Under the pieces are notes generated by a model. The model saw nothing but the letters and a program-made list of their open reading frames with translations. It ran no database searches and was not told the DNA's origin. DNA of 64,000 bases from Agromyces atrinae. GTDB taxonomy: Bacteria > Actinomycetota > Actinomycetes > Actinomycetales > Microbacteriaceae. The position numbers and the translations under genes were made by a program. Where the stretch lies: positions 558,001 through 622,000 of the forward strand of contig NZ_JACCBI010000001.1 in NCBI RefSeq assembly GCF_013407835.1, in the 5' to 3' direction. Shown piece after piece: positions 1-10,493 of the stretch. Each line of letters starts with the position of its first letter. The first letter of the stretch is position 1.

Positions 1-1014
1 GCTGCGGCCATCGTGCAGATGGCGTGCATCCGTGACGTGCAGTTCGGAAACCTCGCCGTGCTCGCCGTGCTGCACGGCACGGCGGCCTACGGCGGGCGAG
101 TCGTGCGCTGGGTCGGGCTCGGCTCGGCTGCTCTCGGTGCCCTTCTCGCGACGCTCTACCTCGGCTTCCTGCTTCCGCTCGCCCGCGGTTTCGACATGGT
201 GGGGCGAAACGGCGGTGTCGGCGACATCGTGCTCATCGTCGTCATCCTCGCCGGGTGCTTCGCCGTGCTCGCTCTCGCGTGGACGACCGGCTTCCTGCAG
301 CGGGCGCTCGGGGCCTCGCGCGAGAGCCGCCGGCTCGAGGAGCAGGCGACGCGCGATCGCCAGTTCGCGCAGTACCGATATGTCGTCGAGCAGGAGCGCG
401 GACGCATCGCCCGCGACATGCACGACGTCGTCGCGCACTCGCTCGCCGTCGTGATCGCCCAGTCGGACGGGGCGCGCTACGCGGCACGGACGCGGCCCGA
501 GACGGTCGAGCCCGCACTGCAGACGATTGCGACGACCGCGCGTGACGCACTGGGAGAGGTGCGCTTGCTGCTCGCGGCGATGCGGCACAGTGAGGGCGAG
601 ATGCCCCAGCCCACGCTCGCCGACGTGCCGGCCCTCCTCGAACAGATGCGGAGCACGGGGCTCGACCTCGCCGTCACGATCGATGAGACGGTGCCGCCGC
701 TCGGCGCGGGCCACGAGCTCGCCGCGTACCGGATCCTTCAGGAGGCGCTCACGAACGCCCTGCGGCACGGAGACAGTGCCCGCCCTGTCGAGGTCTCGGT
801 CGTGTCCGAGGCAGGGGGAGTGAGACTCGTCGTGCGGAGTGCACTGACTCGCGACGACGCGCCCGCGCGCACCGATCAGTTGCGGCATGGCGTCCCCGGC
901 ATGCGTGAGCGTGCCGAACTCGCCGGCGGGCGACTGAGCGTCGGTCCCGATGGACGTGGTGCATTCGTCGTCGACGCCTGGATTCCGCGCACCGGAGAGA
1001 GGAACGAGCTGTGA
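1..1014 (+). CDS. Sensor histidine kinase, NarL/LiaS type (5' end outside window)
   Basis: This is the C-terminal part of a membrane histidine kinase. The reading frame is open to the window edge, so the true start lies upstream. The visible protein has about three hydrophobic segments, then a HisKA_3 dimerisation region with the motif RIARDMHDVVAHSL, in which the phospho-accepting His is encoded at 421-423. An HATPase domain follows, with an N box (EALTNALRHG) and a glycine-rich lid (HGVPGMRERAELAGG). The stop overlaps the GTG start of the response regulator (GTGA), so the two are translationally coupled. With the ABC exporter downstream this resembles systems that sense cell-envelope stress or peptide antibiotics. 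The ligand cannot be told from the sequence. Confidence 0.93.
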   Translation, partial: AAAIVQMACIRDVQFGNLAVLAVLHGTAAYGGRVVRWVGLGSAALGALLATLYLGFLLPLARGFDMVGRNGGVGDIVLIVVILAGCFAVLALAWTTGFLQRALGASRESRRLEEQATRDRQFAQYRYVVEQERGRIARDMHDVVAHSLAVVIAQSDGARYAARTRPETVEPALQTIATTARDALGEVRLLLAAMRHSEGEMPQPTLADVPALLEQMRSTGLDLAVTIDETVPPLGAGHELAAYRILQEALTNALRHGDSARPVEVSVVSEAGGVRLVVRSALTRDDAPARTDQLRHGVPGMRERAELAGGRLSVGPDGRGAFVVDAWIPRTGERNEL

Positions 1015-1670
1015 CCGTCATCCGAGTGGGGCTCGTCGACGACCAGGCGCTCTTCCGCGCCGGCATCCGCATGCTCATCGAATCGCAGGACGATCTCGCT
1101 TTCGCCGGCGAGGCCGGCGACGGACGAGAGGCCGTGTCGCTCGCGCGCTCGACCCCCATCGACGTGCTGCTGATGGATGTCAGGATGCCGGTTCTCGACG
1201 GCATCGCCGCGACGGCCGAGATCCTCGCCGACGCCGCGACGGCGTCGAGGCCGGCGCCGCGCATCGTCGTGCTGACGACCTTCGACCTCGACGAGAACGC
1301 CGCGCGGGCGATTCGCGCAGGAGCGAGCGGCTTCGTGCTGAAGGACGCCGACCCCGAGTTCCTGCTCGCCGCGATCCGCACGGTCCACCAGGGCAATGCC
1401 GTCATCGCCGCGTCGGCGACGCGCGAACTGTTCGCGCACGTCACCCAGTCCGCCCGCGTCGTGCCCGAATCGTTCGCAGCCCTCACCGTGCGCGAGCGCG
1501 AGATCTTCGGCTTGGCCGCTGCGGGCCTCAGCAACGCCGAGATCGCCGCCGCCGAGTTCCTGAGCGAGGCGACCGTCAAGACGCACATCAGTCGGATCCT
1601 CGCCAAGCTCGAGCTGCGCGATCGTGTGCAGCTCGTCGTCTTCGCCTACGAGCACGGCCTCGCCGACTGA
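1011..1670 (+). CDS. NarL/LuxR-family response regulator
   Basis: The protein (219 aa) has a receiver domain at about residues 3-120 and a LuxR-type helix-turn-helix at about 150-212. The acidic pocket is D10-D11, the phospho-acceptor is D56 in LLMDVRMP, and T89/T90 and K111 complete the receiver signature. The output domain carries the typical LTVREREI and ATVKTHISRILAKL segments. The GTG start overlaps the kinase stop, so this is the kinase's partner. It probably controls the ABC exporter genes starting 76 bases downstream, as kinase-regulator-MacB-like clusters commonly do; that target is inferred from position. Confidence 0.95.
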   Translation: MTVIRVGLVDDQALFRAGIRMLIESQDDLAFAGEAGDGREAVSLARSTPIDVLLMDVRMPVLDGIAATAEILADAATASRPAPRIVVLTTFDLDENAARAIRAGASGFVLKDADPEFLLAAIRTVHQGNAVIAASATRELFAHVTQSARVVPESFAALTVREREIFGLAAAGLSNAEIAAAEFLSEATVKTHISRILAKLELRDRVQLVVFAYEHGLAD

Positions 1671-1732
1671 GATCATCCGGTCGATGTATGTCGGCGCGAC
1701 TCGCGACCGATTCGGCGCCACGACGTCATCCG

Positions 1733-1745
1733 TAGCGTCGATGTC
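1733..1745 (+). promoter_or_regulatory. Candidate leaderless promoter -10 for the ABC exporter
   Basis: TAGCGT at 1733-1738 lies seven bases before the ATG at 1746, the distance expected if transcription starts at the start codon. No clear -35 or Shine-Dalgarno sequence is seen. Confidence 0.4.
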
Positions 1746-2507
1746 ATGCAGATCACTCCCTCAGATCTCGGGCTCATCGCCCGGGTCACCGACCTCACGA
1801 AGCACTACGGCACGGGCGCGTCGCGCGTCAGCGCCCTCGACGGCATCTCGTTCGGGCTCCGCCGCGGCGAGTTCACCGCCATCATGGGCCCGAGCGGATC
1901 GGGCAAGTCGACACTCATGCACGTCATGGCCGGCCTCGACAGTCCGAGCGCCGGACGTGTGTGGCTCGGCGACACCGACATCACCGACATGGACGACGCC
2001 CAACTGACGCTCGTGCGTCGGCGACGCATCGGCTTCGTGTTCCAGGCGTTCAACCTCGTACCGACGCTCGACGTGCGCGGCAACGTGCTGCTGCCGTTCG
2101 AACTCGACGGCCGTCGACCGACTCTCGCCGAGCAGGCCCGTGTCGACGCCCTCGTCGACCGACTGGGCCTCGCGCCGCGACTCACCCACCGACCGCACGA
2201 GCTCTCGGGCGGTCAGCAGCAGCGCGTCGCGATCGCCCGTGCACTCGCCACGGGGCCCGACATCGTGTTCGCGGACGAACCGACGGGAAGCCTCGACTCG
2301 CGCACGGGACGAGAGGTGCTCGCGACGCTGCAGTCGGCCGCCCAGGTCGAGGGGCAGAGCATCGCGATGGTCACCCACGACCCCATCGCGGCGAGCTACG
2401 CCGACCGCATCGTCTTCCTCGCCGACGGACGCATCGTCGACGAGCATCCGCGATCGAGCGCCGAGGAGATCTCGCGCATCATGCTCGGGATGGAGTCGGC
2501 CGCATGA
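1746..2507 (+). CDS. ABC transporter ATP-binding protein, MacB/LolD-like
   Basis: This is a 253-residue nucleotide-binding domain. It has Walker A GPSGSGKST (about 48-56), Q-loop VFQAFN, signature LSGGQQQR (153-160), Walker B IVFADEP (173-179) and H-loop H211. The insertion after Walker A and the phrase RRRRIGFVFQAFNLVPTL are typical of ATPases that partner FtsX-type permeases (MacB, LolD, BceA-like). Its stop overlaps the permease start (ATGA). The complex is probably a mechanotransmission-type ABC system handling lipids or antimicrobial peptides rather than an importer; the substrate is unknown. Confidence 0.93.
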   Translation: MQITPSDLGLIARVTDLTKHYGTGASRVSALDGISFGLRRGEFTAIMGPSGSGKSTLMHVMAGLDSPSAGRVWLGDTDITDMDDAQLTLVRRRRIGFVFQAFNLVPTLDVRGNVLLPFELDGRRPTLAEQARVDALVDRLGLAPRLTHRPHELSGGQQQRVAIARALATGPDIVFADEPTGSLDSRTGREVLATLQSAAQVEGQSIAMVTHDPIAASYADRIVFLADGRIVDEHPRSSAEEISRIMLGMESAA

Positions 2508-3901
2508 GCGTCTCGATCAGTCGACCCCATGACCACGGGGCGACGCTCGTCGTCACCGCCCTGGCATCGGCGTTCGGCGTCGTCCTCCTCGAGGCGACGT
2601 CGGTGCTCACCACCGTGATCGAGAACGATGCCGTCGGATCCTCGGGCAACGTGCGCCTCGGCCTCACCGCTGTGACGGGCGTGTTCGCGTTGATCGCGGT
2701 CTATGTCGGCGCGATCGTCACGGCCAACACGTTCGCAACGGTCATCGCCGGTCGGACTCGCCAGATCGCCCTGCTCCGCCTTCTCGGCGCGCAGTCACGG
2801 ACGCTCCGTCGACGCGTCGTGCGCGAGGGCTTCATGATCGGGTTCATCGGAGCCGTCATCGGGCTCGTCGTCGGGTTCGGCGTCACCGTGGGCGGTGTCG
2901 CGCTCGGGATGGCGCAGGGCTGGTTGCCCGATCTCGCGTACTCGCTCGTCGACGTCGTGCTCATCGTGCCGGTCGTCATCGTGGCGCTCACTACCGGTGC
3001 CTCGGCAGGGGTGGGTTCGCGACGGGTCGCGACGGTGTCGCCGGTCGCCGCCACCGCCGCGGCCGTCGAGGAGTCGGCGACCGAGCTCGCCTCACACCGA
3101 GGCCGCACGGTGACCTCCGTCATCCTGGGTGTCCTCGGCGGAGCCTTCCTGGTGCTCGGCGTCGTCGCCGGCTTCGTCTCGCCGCTCGGCCTCTTCATCG
3201 CGTTCGTCGGGGGAGTGCTGTCGTTCACCGGCGTCATCCTCGGCGCCCACGTCATCATGCCCTCCGTCCTCCGGCTCGTCGGCCGCCTCGTCGCGCCGGG
3301 CGCCGCCGGACGGCTCGCTGCGGCCAACGTCGTGCGCCACCCCGAGCGGAGCGCGCGGGCGACGATCGGTCTCGTCATCGGTGTCACGCTCGTGACGCTC
3401 TTCGCCGTCGCGATGACGAGCTACAACGACATGGTCACGTCGAGCTTCGAGGACGACCCCGAGGTCATGGCCGTCGTGCAGAGCTCGATCACGGTGAGCA
3501 CCGCGATCTTCATGTCGCTCGTCGGCTTCTCGGCCGTCATCGCCGCCGTCGGCGTCGTCAACAACCTGTCGCTCTCGGTGCTCCAGCGCACCCGTGAGCT
3601 CGGTCTGCTGCGCGCCATCGGCTTCAGCGCTCGTCAGGTGCGGCAGACGATCACCGTCGAGAGCGCTCAGATGACGATCGCCGCGGTCGGTTTCGGACTC
3701 GTGCTCGGCATCATCTACGGCTGGGCGGCGGCGCAGTCCCTCCTCGGCGCTCTGACGCGGCAGATCGTCGTGCCGACCGTTCCGTGGCCCGTACTCATGG
3801 GCGTCGTGGTCTCGACGGCGGCGCTCACCGTCATCGCGTCGATACCGCCGTCGCGGCGCGCGACGCGCGTCTCACCGGTCGTCGCACTCGCCATCGAGTG
3901 A
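2504..3901 (+). CDS. FtsX/MacB-family ABC transporter permease
   Basis: A 465-residue membrane protein that starts at the ATG overlapping the ATPase stop. The frame is open further upstream, but there it only shadows the ATPase gene. It has a repeated organisation of two FtsX-like domains, each with long hydrophobic segments and an ARQVRQTITVE-like coupling region (NLSLSVLQRTRELGLLRAIGF near the C-terminal half is the classic FtsX signature). A large soluble MacB periplasmic domain is not evident, so it is closer to the compact actinobacterial FtsX permeases. It works with the preceding ATPase and is probably regulated by the two-component system upstream. Confidence 0.9.
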   Translation: MSVSISRPHDHGATLVVTALASAFGVVLLEATSVLTTVIENDAVGSSGNVRLGLTAVTGVFALIAVYVGAIVTANTFATVIAGRTRQIALLRLLGAQSRTLRRRVVREGFMIGFIGAVIGLVVGFGVTVGGVALGMAQGWLPDLAYSLVDVVLIVPVVIVALTTGASAGVGSRRVATVSPVAATAAAVEESATELASHRGRTVTSVILGVLGGAFLVLGVVAGFVSPLGLFIAFVGGVLSFTGVILGAHVIMPSVLRLVGRLVAPGAAGRLAAANVVRHPERSARATIGLVIGVTLVTLFAVAMTSYNDMVTSSFEDDPEVMAVVQSSITVSTAIFMSLVGFSAVIAAVGVVNNLSLSVLQRTRELGLLRAIGFSARQVRQTITVESAQMTIAAVGFGLVLGIIYGWAAAQSLLGALTRQIVVPTVPWPVLMGVVVSTAALTVIASIPPSRRATRVSPVVALAIE

Positions 3902-3907
3902 GAGTGC

Positions 3908-3913
3908 TACCCT
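3908..3913 (+). promoter_or_regulatory. -10 element of the leuA leader transcript
   Basis: TACCCT at 3908-3913 is followed by six bases and then the GTG of the leader peptide at 3920, so the transcript probably begins at or next to that codon. The same hexamer with the same spacing occurs before the small protein gene at 30201. Confidence 0.55.
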
Positions 3914-3919
3914 GACTCT

Positions 3920-5787
<1,868 letters not shown>

Positions 5788-5797
5788 GCCGTCGCGG

Positions 5798-6484
5798 CTA
5801 GGCCGAGGGAGGGTTCTCGGGGCGCCGCCAGCGCGGCCAGCTCGCGATGGCGCGCTGCTCGGGCAGGCTCCAGCCGAATCGCACCGACAACAACCGGATG
5901 ACGGTCGTGAGTATCACGCAGATGATGCTCGCGACCGTCATCGGCATTCCCAGGGCGTGCGAGACGACGAGGAACGTCGTGCCCGCGCCCGCCGCGACCG
6001 CGTAGAGCGAGCCGACGTGCATGAGCGCGATCGGCAGGTTGAGCGTGACGTCGCGGAGGATCGAGCCGCCGACGGCCGAGACGACGCCGACGAAGACCGC
6101 CGGCACCTCGGGTACGCCGTACGCGAGCGCCTTCGTGGTTCCGATTGCTCCGAAGAGGCCGATCGTCACGGCGTCGAGCGCGATGATGAGCGGGTTGAGG
6201 CGCTGGAAGAGCTGCTGCAGGAGCATGCCGAAGAGCGCGGCACCCGTCGCGACGAGGATGTACCAGTTGCTCTGCAGCGCCGCGGGGATCTGACCGAGCA
6301 GGATGTCGCGGAGGAGACCGCCGCCGAGACCGACGATGATGCCGATGAGCGCGACACCGAGAAGATCGATGCGGCGCTCCTTGAGACGACCGGCGAACAT
6401 CGCCCCCTGGAGGGCTCCGACGCCGACGGCGACGAGGTCGACCCAGAGCGGGATCTGGAACGGCGACTCGAGCATGTGGTCCAT
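5798..6484 (-). CDS. TRIC-family (UPF0126) membrane cation channel protein
   Basis: The protein (228 aa) has about seven hydrophobic segments and the internal repeat of the TRIC/YicG family: GGGLLRD in the first half and GGSILRD in the second. Prokaryotic TRIC proteins form trimeric monovalent-cation channels. The gene is convergent with leuA (10 bases between stops) and divergent from recO. The start at 6484 is chosen because it keeps the first helix intact; an in-frame ATG three codons later is also possible. The physiological role is unknown. Confidence 0.88.
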   Translation of the reverse strand: MDHMLESPFQIPLWVDLVAVGVGALQGAMFAGRLKERRIDLLGVALIGIIVGLGGGLLRDILLGQIPAALQSNWYILVATGAALFGMLLQQLFQRLNPLIIALDAVTIGLFGAIGTTKALAYGVPEVPAVFVGVVSAVGGSILRDVTLNLPIALMHVGSLYAVAAGAGTTFLVVSHALGMPMTVASIICVILTTVIRLLSVRFGWSLPEQRAIASWPRWRRPENPPSA

Positions 6485-6522
6485 TGTGGCCGAGCCTCGG
6501 CCGTGACATCGCGTCGAGCGAC

Positions 6523-6528
6523 GATAAT
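6523..6528 (+). promoter_or_regulatory. -10 element for leaderless recO
   Basis: GATAAT at 6523-6528 lies six bases before the GTG at 6535, and no Shine-Dalgarno sequence is present. This spacing supports both leaderless transcription and the choice of start. Confidence 0.5.
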
Positions 6529-6534
6529 TGCTGA

Positions 6535-7266
6535 GTGCCCGTGTATCGAGATGAAGCCGTCGTGCTGCGTACCCACAAGCTGGGTGAAGCCGACCGCATC
6601 GTCACGCTGCTCACGCGCACGCACGGCAAGGTGCGTGCAGTGGCGAAGGGCGTGCGTCGCACGGCGTCGAAGTTCGGGTCGAGGCTCGAGCCCTTCATGG
6701 TCGTCGACGTGCAGCTCTACGAGGGTCGCACCCTCGATGTCGTGACGCAGGCCGAATCGCTCGGCACGTACGGCGCCGAGATCAGCTCCGATTATGCGAG
6801 CTACACGGCTGCGAGCGCCATGGTCGAGACGGCCGACAAGCTCACCGAGTCGGAGGGATCGCTGCAGCAGTACCTCCTGCTCGTCGGCGCGCTGCGCTCC
6901 CTCTCACGGCGCGAACACGGCGCGGCGGCCACTCTCGATTCGTACCTCCTGCGTGCTCTGTCGCTCGCCGGCTGGGCGCCGACTTTCGAGGACTGCGCGC
7001 GGTGCGCTCGCCCCGGCCCGCATTCCTCGGTCGTCGTGCAGATCGGCGGCATCGTCTGCGACGACTGCGCACCTCCCGGCACCCCGAAGCTCTCGGAGGA
7101 CACGATCGCCCTGCTCGGCGCTTTGCTCTCGGGCGACTGGGAGTACGCCGACGCGGCCGTGGCCCGCAGCCGCGACCAGGCGAGCGGGATCGTCGCCGCC
7201 TACACCCAGTGGCATCTCGAGCGGGGCCTCCGTTCGCTGCCGCACGTCTCGAGGGAGCCCCGGTGA
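6535..7266 (+). CDS. recO: DNA repair protein RecO
   Basis: RecO loads RecA onto SSB-coated single-stranded DNA together with RecR in recombinational repair. The 243-residue protein has the N-terminal OB-fold start ([20 protein letters not shown]). A C-terminal half carries a four-cysteine zinc site, CARC at about 162-165 and CDDC at about 178-181. GTG at 6535 is preferred because of the -10 spacing; a second GTG two codons later also fits the family. The last codon overlaps the GTG of uppS, and recO-uppS is a conserved actinobacterial pair. Confidence 0.95.
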   Translation: MPVYRDEAVVLRTHKLGEADRIVTLLTRTHGKVRAVAKGVRRTASKFGSRLEPFMVVDVQLYEGRTLDVVTQAESLGTYGAEISSDYASYTAASAMVETADKLTESEGSLQQYLLLVGALRSLSRREHGAAATLDSYLLRALSLAGWAPTFEDCARCARPGPHSSVVVQIGGIVCDDCAPPGTPKLSEDTIALLGALLSGDWEYADAAVARSRDQASGIVAAYTQWHLERGLRSLPHVSREPR

Positions 7267-8066
7267 GTCCGAAGCCCTACACGCACAAGGACGCCGTGCC
7301 GTACCGGCCGATCGACTGGACCGGCATCCACCCGCCCGCGTTCCCGAAGGGCGCCGTGCCCGAGCACGTCGCGATCGTCATGGACGGCAACGGGCGCTGG
7401 GCGAACGCGCGCGGTCTCACGCGCATCGAGGGCCACAAGGCCGGCGAGGTGGCGCTGCTCGACGTCGTTGCCGGCGCCATCCAGGCGGGCGTCAAGCACC
7501 TCTCGGTGTACGCGTTCTCGACCGAGAACTGGAAGCGTTCGCCCGATGAGGTGCGCTTCCTCATGGGTTACAACCGCGACGTGCTGCACCGCCGCCGCGA
7601 TCAGCTCAACGAGTGGGGAGTGCGCATCCGCTGGGCGGGTCGGAAGCCTCGACTCTGGAAGTCGGTGATCGACGAGCTCCAGTTCGCCGAACGACTGACG
7701 GCAGGCAACTCGGTGCTCACCCTCACGATGTGCGTGAACTACGGCGGTCGCAACGAGATCACCGACGCCGTGCGTTCGATCGCCGACGATGTCGCCGCGG
7801 GCCGCCTGAAGGCATCCGCCGTGTCGGAGAAGCTCATCCGCAACCGTCTCTACGTTCCCGATATGCCCGACGTCGACCTCTTCCTCCGCAGCTCGGGCGA
7901 GCAGCGCACGTCGAACTTCCTGCTCTGGCAGTCGGCCTACGCCGAGATGGTCTTCCTCGATACGCTGTGGCCTGATTTCGACCGCGAACAGCTCTGGCGC
8001 GGCATCCAGACGTATGCGAGCCGCAACCGCCGTTTCGGTGGCGCGGTCGACGCACCCACCGCCTGA
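7263..8066 (+). CDS. uppS: Isoprenyl transferase (undecaprenyl/decaprenyl diphosphate synthase)
   Basis: This cis-prenyltransferase extends short isoprenyl diphosphates with isopentenyl diphosphate to make the lipid carrier for peptidoglycan and other wall polymers. The protein (267 aa) shows the family signatures [13 protein letters not shown] (catalytic Asp), [17 protein letters not shown] and the C-terminal [19 protein letters not shown]. The longer upstream frame is a shadow of recO. The GTG at 7263 overlaps the recO stop, giving translational coupling. The exact chain length of the product cannot be read from the sequence. Confidence 0.96.
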   Translation: MSPKPYTHKDAVPYRPIDWTGIHPPAFPKGAVPEHVAIVMDGNGRWANARGLTRIEGHKAGEVALLDVVAGAIQAGVKHLSVYAFSTENWKRSPDEVRFLMGYNRDVLHRRRDQLNEWGVRIRWAGRKPRLWKSVIDELQFAERLTAGNSVLTLTMCVNYGGRNEITDAVRSIADDVAAGRLKASAVSEKLIRNRLYVPDMPDVDLFLRSSGEQRTSNFLLWQSAYAEMVFLDTLWPDFDREQLWRGIQTYASRNRRFGGAVDAPTA

Positions 8067-8069
8067 GAT

Positions 8070-9131
8070 CTAGTCGACGGCGGGCGTCGCGCGGCGCCAC
8101 GGCATCCGCACGCGACCGCTCGCGACGCCGATGAGCCATTCGAGCGGGCCCCGGCCGATGAAACGGCGCCACGTCCACGCAAAGACGAGGGAACCGACCG
8201 AGATGCCGATGAGCACCGGCCACGAGTCGTCGGTCAGATAGCCGTTCTCCTCGTGGATCGTCGCGGCGAGCACGACGACGTGAGCCGAGTAGATCGTGAG
8301 CGGCATCGAGCCGGCGGCCGCGAGCGGCGAGAGGACGGCGTTCGCGACTCCTCCGACCCGTTCGGGCGTGAACGTGATGATCGCGGTCAGCGCCGCGACG
8401 ACGACGAGGCCGACCGAGAACGCGGAGAGCGTCTGTGCGACGAGCGGCACGTAGAGCGCCGTCGAGTGCTGCGCGAGGGGCTCGAAGACCGCGATCCCGG
8501 CGATGCCGGCCGCTCCTGCCGTGTACGCGACACGGCGCCGGTGCAGCCCGAGGCGGGCGAGGGCGAGCCCGATCATCATGATCGGCACCCAGATGAGCAC
8601 GGGATAGACGCCCGTGAGCAGGAGGTCGCCGATCCATCCCGCGATCGACGCGTCGGGGTCGAAGCCCGGTCGCCCGCTGAAGACCGCCGAGCCGATCGAC
8701 GCGACGACGAGAAGCCCGATCCCCAGGGTGAGCAGGACGGATGCCGGCAGGAAGAGGAACGGGATGAGCACGATGAAGGCGACGCCGTACTCTTCGAGCA
8801 CGACGTAGAGCAGGGGCCCGAGCGCGGTGAGACCGAGACCGATGAGGATGACGAGGACGGCGCGGATCGCGAGTTGACCTCGCACGCGGCCGCGTCCGGC
8901 ACCGGCGCGCCACGCGCTCATCGTGAGGTAGCCGAGCCCGATTCCCGCCGTGAGCGCGAAGAGGAGGCGCGGCTTCTCCTCCGACGCCCAGGCGACGATC
9001 TCGAACGGCGAGCCGAGCGGCAGCCCGGGGGCGGCGTGCGCGAAGAACATTCCGAGGAGTGCGAGACCGCGAGCTGCGTCGACGGCGGAGTCCCGACGCC
9101 GAGGCGTCACGGTTTCCTCGGCTCGGGGCAT
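8070..9131 (-). CDS. Multi-pass membrane protein, DUF418/DUF1624 (HGSNAT-like acyltransferase) type
   Basis: A 353-residue protein with about ten predicted membrane segments. The N-terminus has RDSAVDAARGLALLGMFFAH, the hallmark of the DUF1624/heparan-alpha-glucosaminide acetyltransferase-like superfamily, in which the Asp-Arg and His positions are near-invariant. The C-terminal part (SMPLTIYSAHVVVL and RFIGRGPLEWL) matches the DUF418 tail (phrase GPxEWL). These proteins are thought to move acyl groups across the membrane, but substrates are mostly unknown. It is convergent with uppS, with stops three bases apart. Confidence 0.8.
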   Translation of the reverse strand: MPRAEETVTPRRRDSAVDAARGLALLGMFFAHAAPGLPLGSPFEIVAWASEEKPRLLFALTAGIGLGYLTMSAWRAGAGRGRVRGQLAIRAVLVILIGLGLTALGPLLYVVLEEYGVAFIVLIPFLFLPASVLLTLGIGLLVVASIGSAVFSGRPGFDPDASIAGWIGDLLLTGVYPVLIWVPIMMIGLALARLGLHRRRVAYTAGAAGIAGIAVFEPLAQHSTALYVPLVAQTLSAFSVGLVVVAALTAIITFTPERVGGVANAVLSPLAAAGSMPLTIYSAHVVVLAATIHEENGYLTDDSWPVLIGISVGSLVFAWTWRRFIGRGPLEWLIGVASGRVRMPWRRATPAVD

Positions 9132-9199
9132 CCTCCGATACTAAGGAGCGGCCGGCGCCCACGGGGAATATGCCGCGCCGGCCGACCGTTGTTGACAGC

Positions 9200-9865
9200 G
9201 TGAGTGAACCCATCAAGATCGACATCTGGTCCGACATCGCGTGCCCGTGGTGCTACATCGGCAAGCGCAACCTCGAGAACGGCATCGCCGCACTCGGTGA
9301 CGACGCGCCCGCCGTCGAGATCGAGTACCACTCGTTCGAGCTGTCGCCCGACACCCCCGTCGACTTCGAGGGCGACGAGGTCGACTTCCTCGCGAACCAC
9401 AAGGGCATGCCCCGCGATCAGGTCCAGCAGATGCTCGAGCGCGTCACGGGTGTCGCAGCCGGAGCCGGACTCGACTACGACTTCGGGTCGCTCCAGCACA
9501 CCAACACGGTCAAGGCGCACGAGCTCCTGCACTTCGCGAAGACGCAGGGCAAGCAGCTCGAGCTCAAGGAGCGCCTCCTCTCCGCCTACTTCGTCGAGGG
9601 CCGCCACGTCGGTCGCGTCGACGACCTCATCGCCCTCGCCGAAGAGATCGGCCTCGACGGCGCAGCCGCACGCGCTGCGCTCGAGTCGGGCGAGTTCACG
9701 TCCGCCGTGCGCGCCGACCAGCAGCAGGCGCGCGAGTACGGCATCAACGGCGTTCCCTTCTTCGTCATCGAGGGCAAGTACGGCGTCTCCGGCGCACAGC
9801 CGCCCGAGGCCTTCGCCCAGATGCTCACCCAGGTCGCGACCGAGAACGCCGGGGCGACGGCATGA
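9200..9865 (+). CDS. DsbA-family oxidoreductase, FrnE-like
   Basis: The protein (221 aa) has a thioredoxin fold with an inserted helical domain. The redox motif CPWC lies in SDIACPWCYIGKRN near the N-terminus, and the cis-Pro region is NGVPFFVIEGKYGVSGAQ near the C-terminus, as in FrnE/2-hydroxychromene-2-carboxylate isomerase-like DsbA proteins. No signal peptide is visible, so it should be cytosolic. The frame is open upstream, but GTG at 9200 gives the family's usual N-terminus (IKIDIWSDIACPWC). It overlaps the next small ORF by ATGA. Confidence 0.92.
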   Translation: MSEPIKIDIWSDIACPWCYIGKRNLENGIAALGDDAPAVEIEYHSFELSPDTPVDFEGDEVDFLANHKGMPRDQVQQMLERVTGVAAGAGLDYDFGSLQHTNTVKAHELLHFAKTQGKQLELKERLLSAYFVEGRHVGRVDDLIALAEEIGLDGAAARAALESGEFTSAVRADQQQAREYGINGVPFFVIEGKYGVSGAQPPEAFAQMLTQVATENAGATA

Positions 9866-9966
9866 GCGGAACGGATACGACGCCGCTTACCCCGCTCGTC
9901 GGACTCGCGGGTGCGGCGAACGCGCCCGTCTGCGACGGAGACGTCTGCGAGATCCCGTCGGCGTGA
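9862..9966 (+). CDS. Small 34-residue protein coupled to the FrnE gene
   Basis: The ATG overlaps the FrnE stop (ATGA) and the frame runs 34 codons to TGA at 9964. The peptide is Thr/Pro/Ala-rich in its first half and ends with two cysteines spaced as VCDGDVCEIPSA (C24 and C29). It has no membrane segment. The perfect translational coupling and the paired cysteines suggest a real gene product, perhaps a redox partner or substrate of the oxidoreductase, but it is recognised from position and composition only. Confidence 0.5.
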   Translation: MSGTDTTPLTPLVGLAGAANAPVCDGDVCEIPSA

Positions 9967-9972
9967 GCGTCG

Positions 9973-10467
9973 TTACTCGGGGTCGCTGATGTCGGCGACC
10001 ACTGCACCGAACCCGGCGATCAGCTCGTCGGCATCGACGAAGGCGCTGTAGCCGTGTGCACCCGAGCCCATCGCGATCCGTCGACCGACGATGCTCTCGT
10101 CGGCGTAGACGGGCCACGGGTTCCGAGAGCCGAGAGGCGTGATCGTTCCGCGCTCGTACCCCGTTGCGGCGAACGCCAGGTCGGCGCCCGGCAGCTGCAG
10201 TTTGTTGACGCCGACGAGGGCACGCAGCTTCGGCCACGAGATCTTCCGACCGCCGGGCACGAGGGCGAACAGGTAGGTGTCGTCGCTGCGCTTGACCACG
10301 AGCGTCTTGACGATGTCGGCCGGGGTCAGTCCGAGGAGTTCGGCGGCCTCTGCGAGGCTCGAGGCCTCCGGGCGCGGCGTGATCTCGACCGTGATACCGC
10401 GCGACGCGGCATCCGTTCGCACCCTCTCGACGCCCTCGGGCGAGTCGGAAGTGGGGGACAGGCTCAT
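9973..10467 (-). CDS. YbaK/EbsC-type aminoacyl-tRNA deacylase
   Basis: The protein (164 aa) belongs to the YbaK/ProRS-editing superfamily, which hydrolyses mischarged tRNA such as Cys- or Ala-tRNA(Pro). Family features are IVKTLVVK near residue 53, the substrate-pocket lysine region and the GSGAHGYSAFVDADEL C-terminal segment (usual GSGxHxxxxxxxxxDL). The stop is six bases from the convergent small ORF after FrnE. It is divergent from dusB, with 26 bases between starts, so the two promoters must overlap. The amino-acid specificity is not determined. Confidence 0.9.
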   Translation of the reverse strand: MSLSPTSDSPEGVERVRTDAASRGITVEITPRPEASSLAEAAELLGLTPADIVKTLVVKRSDDTYLFALVPGGRKISWPKLRALVGVNKLQLPGADLAFAATGYERGTITPLGSRNPWPVYADESIVGRRIAMGSGAHGYSAFVDADELIAGFGAVVADISDPE

Positions 10468-10493
10468 GGGGCACCGGGTTTCTGGAAGAATCG

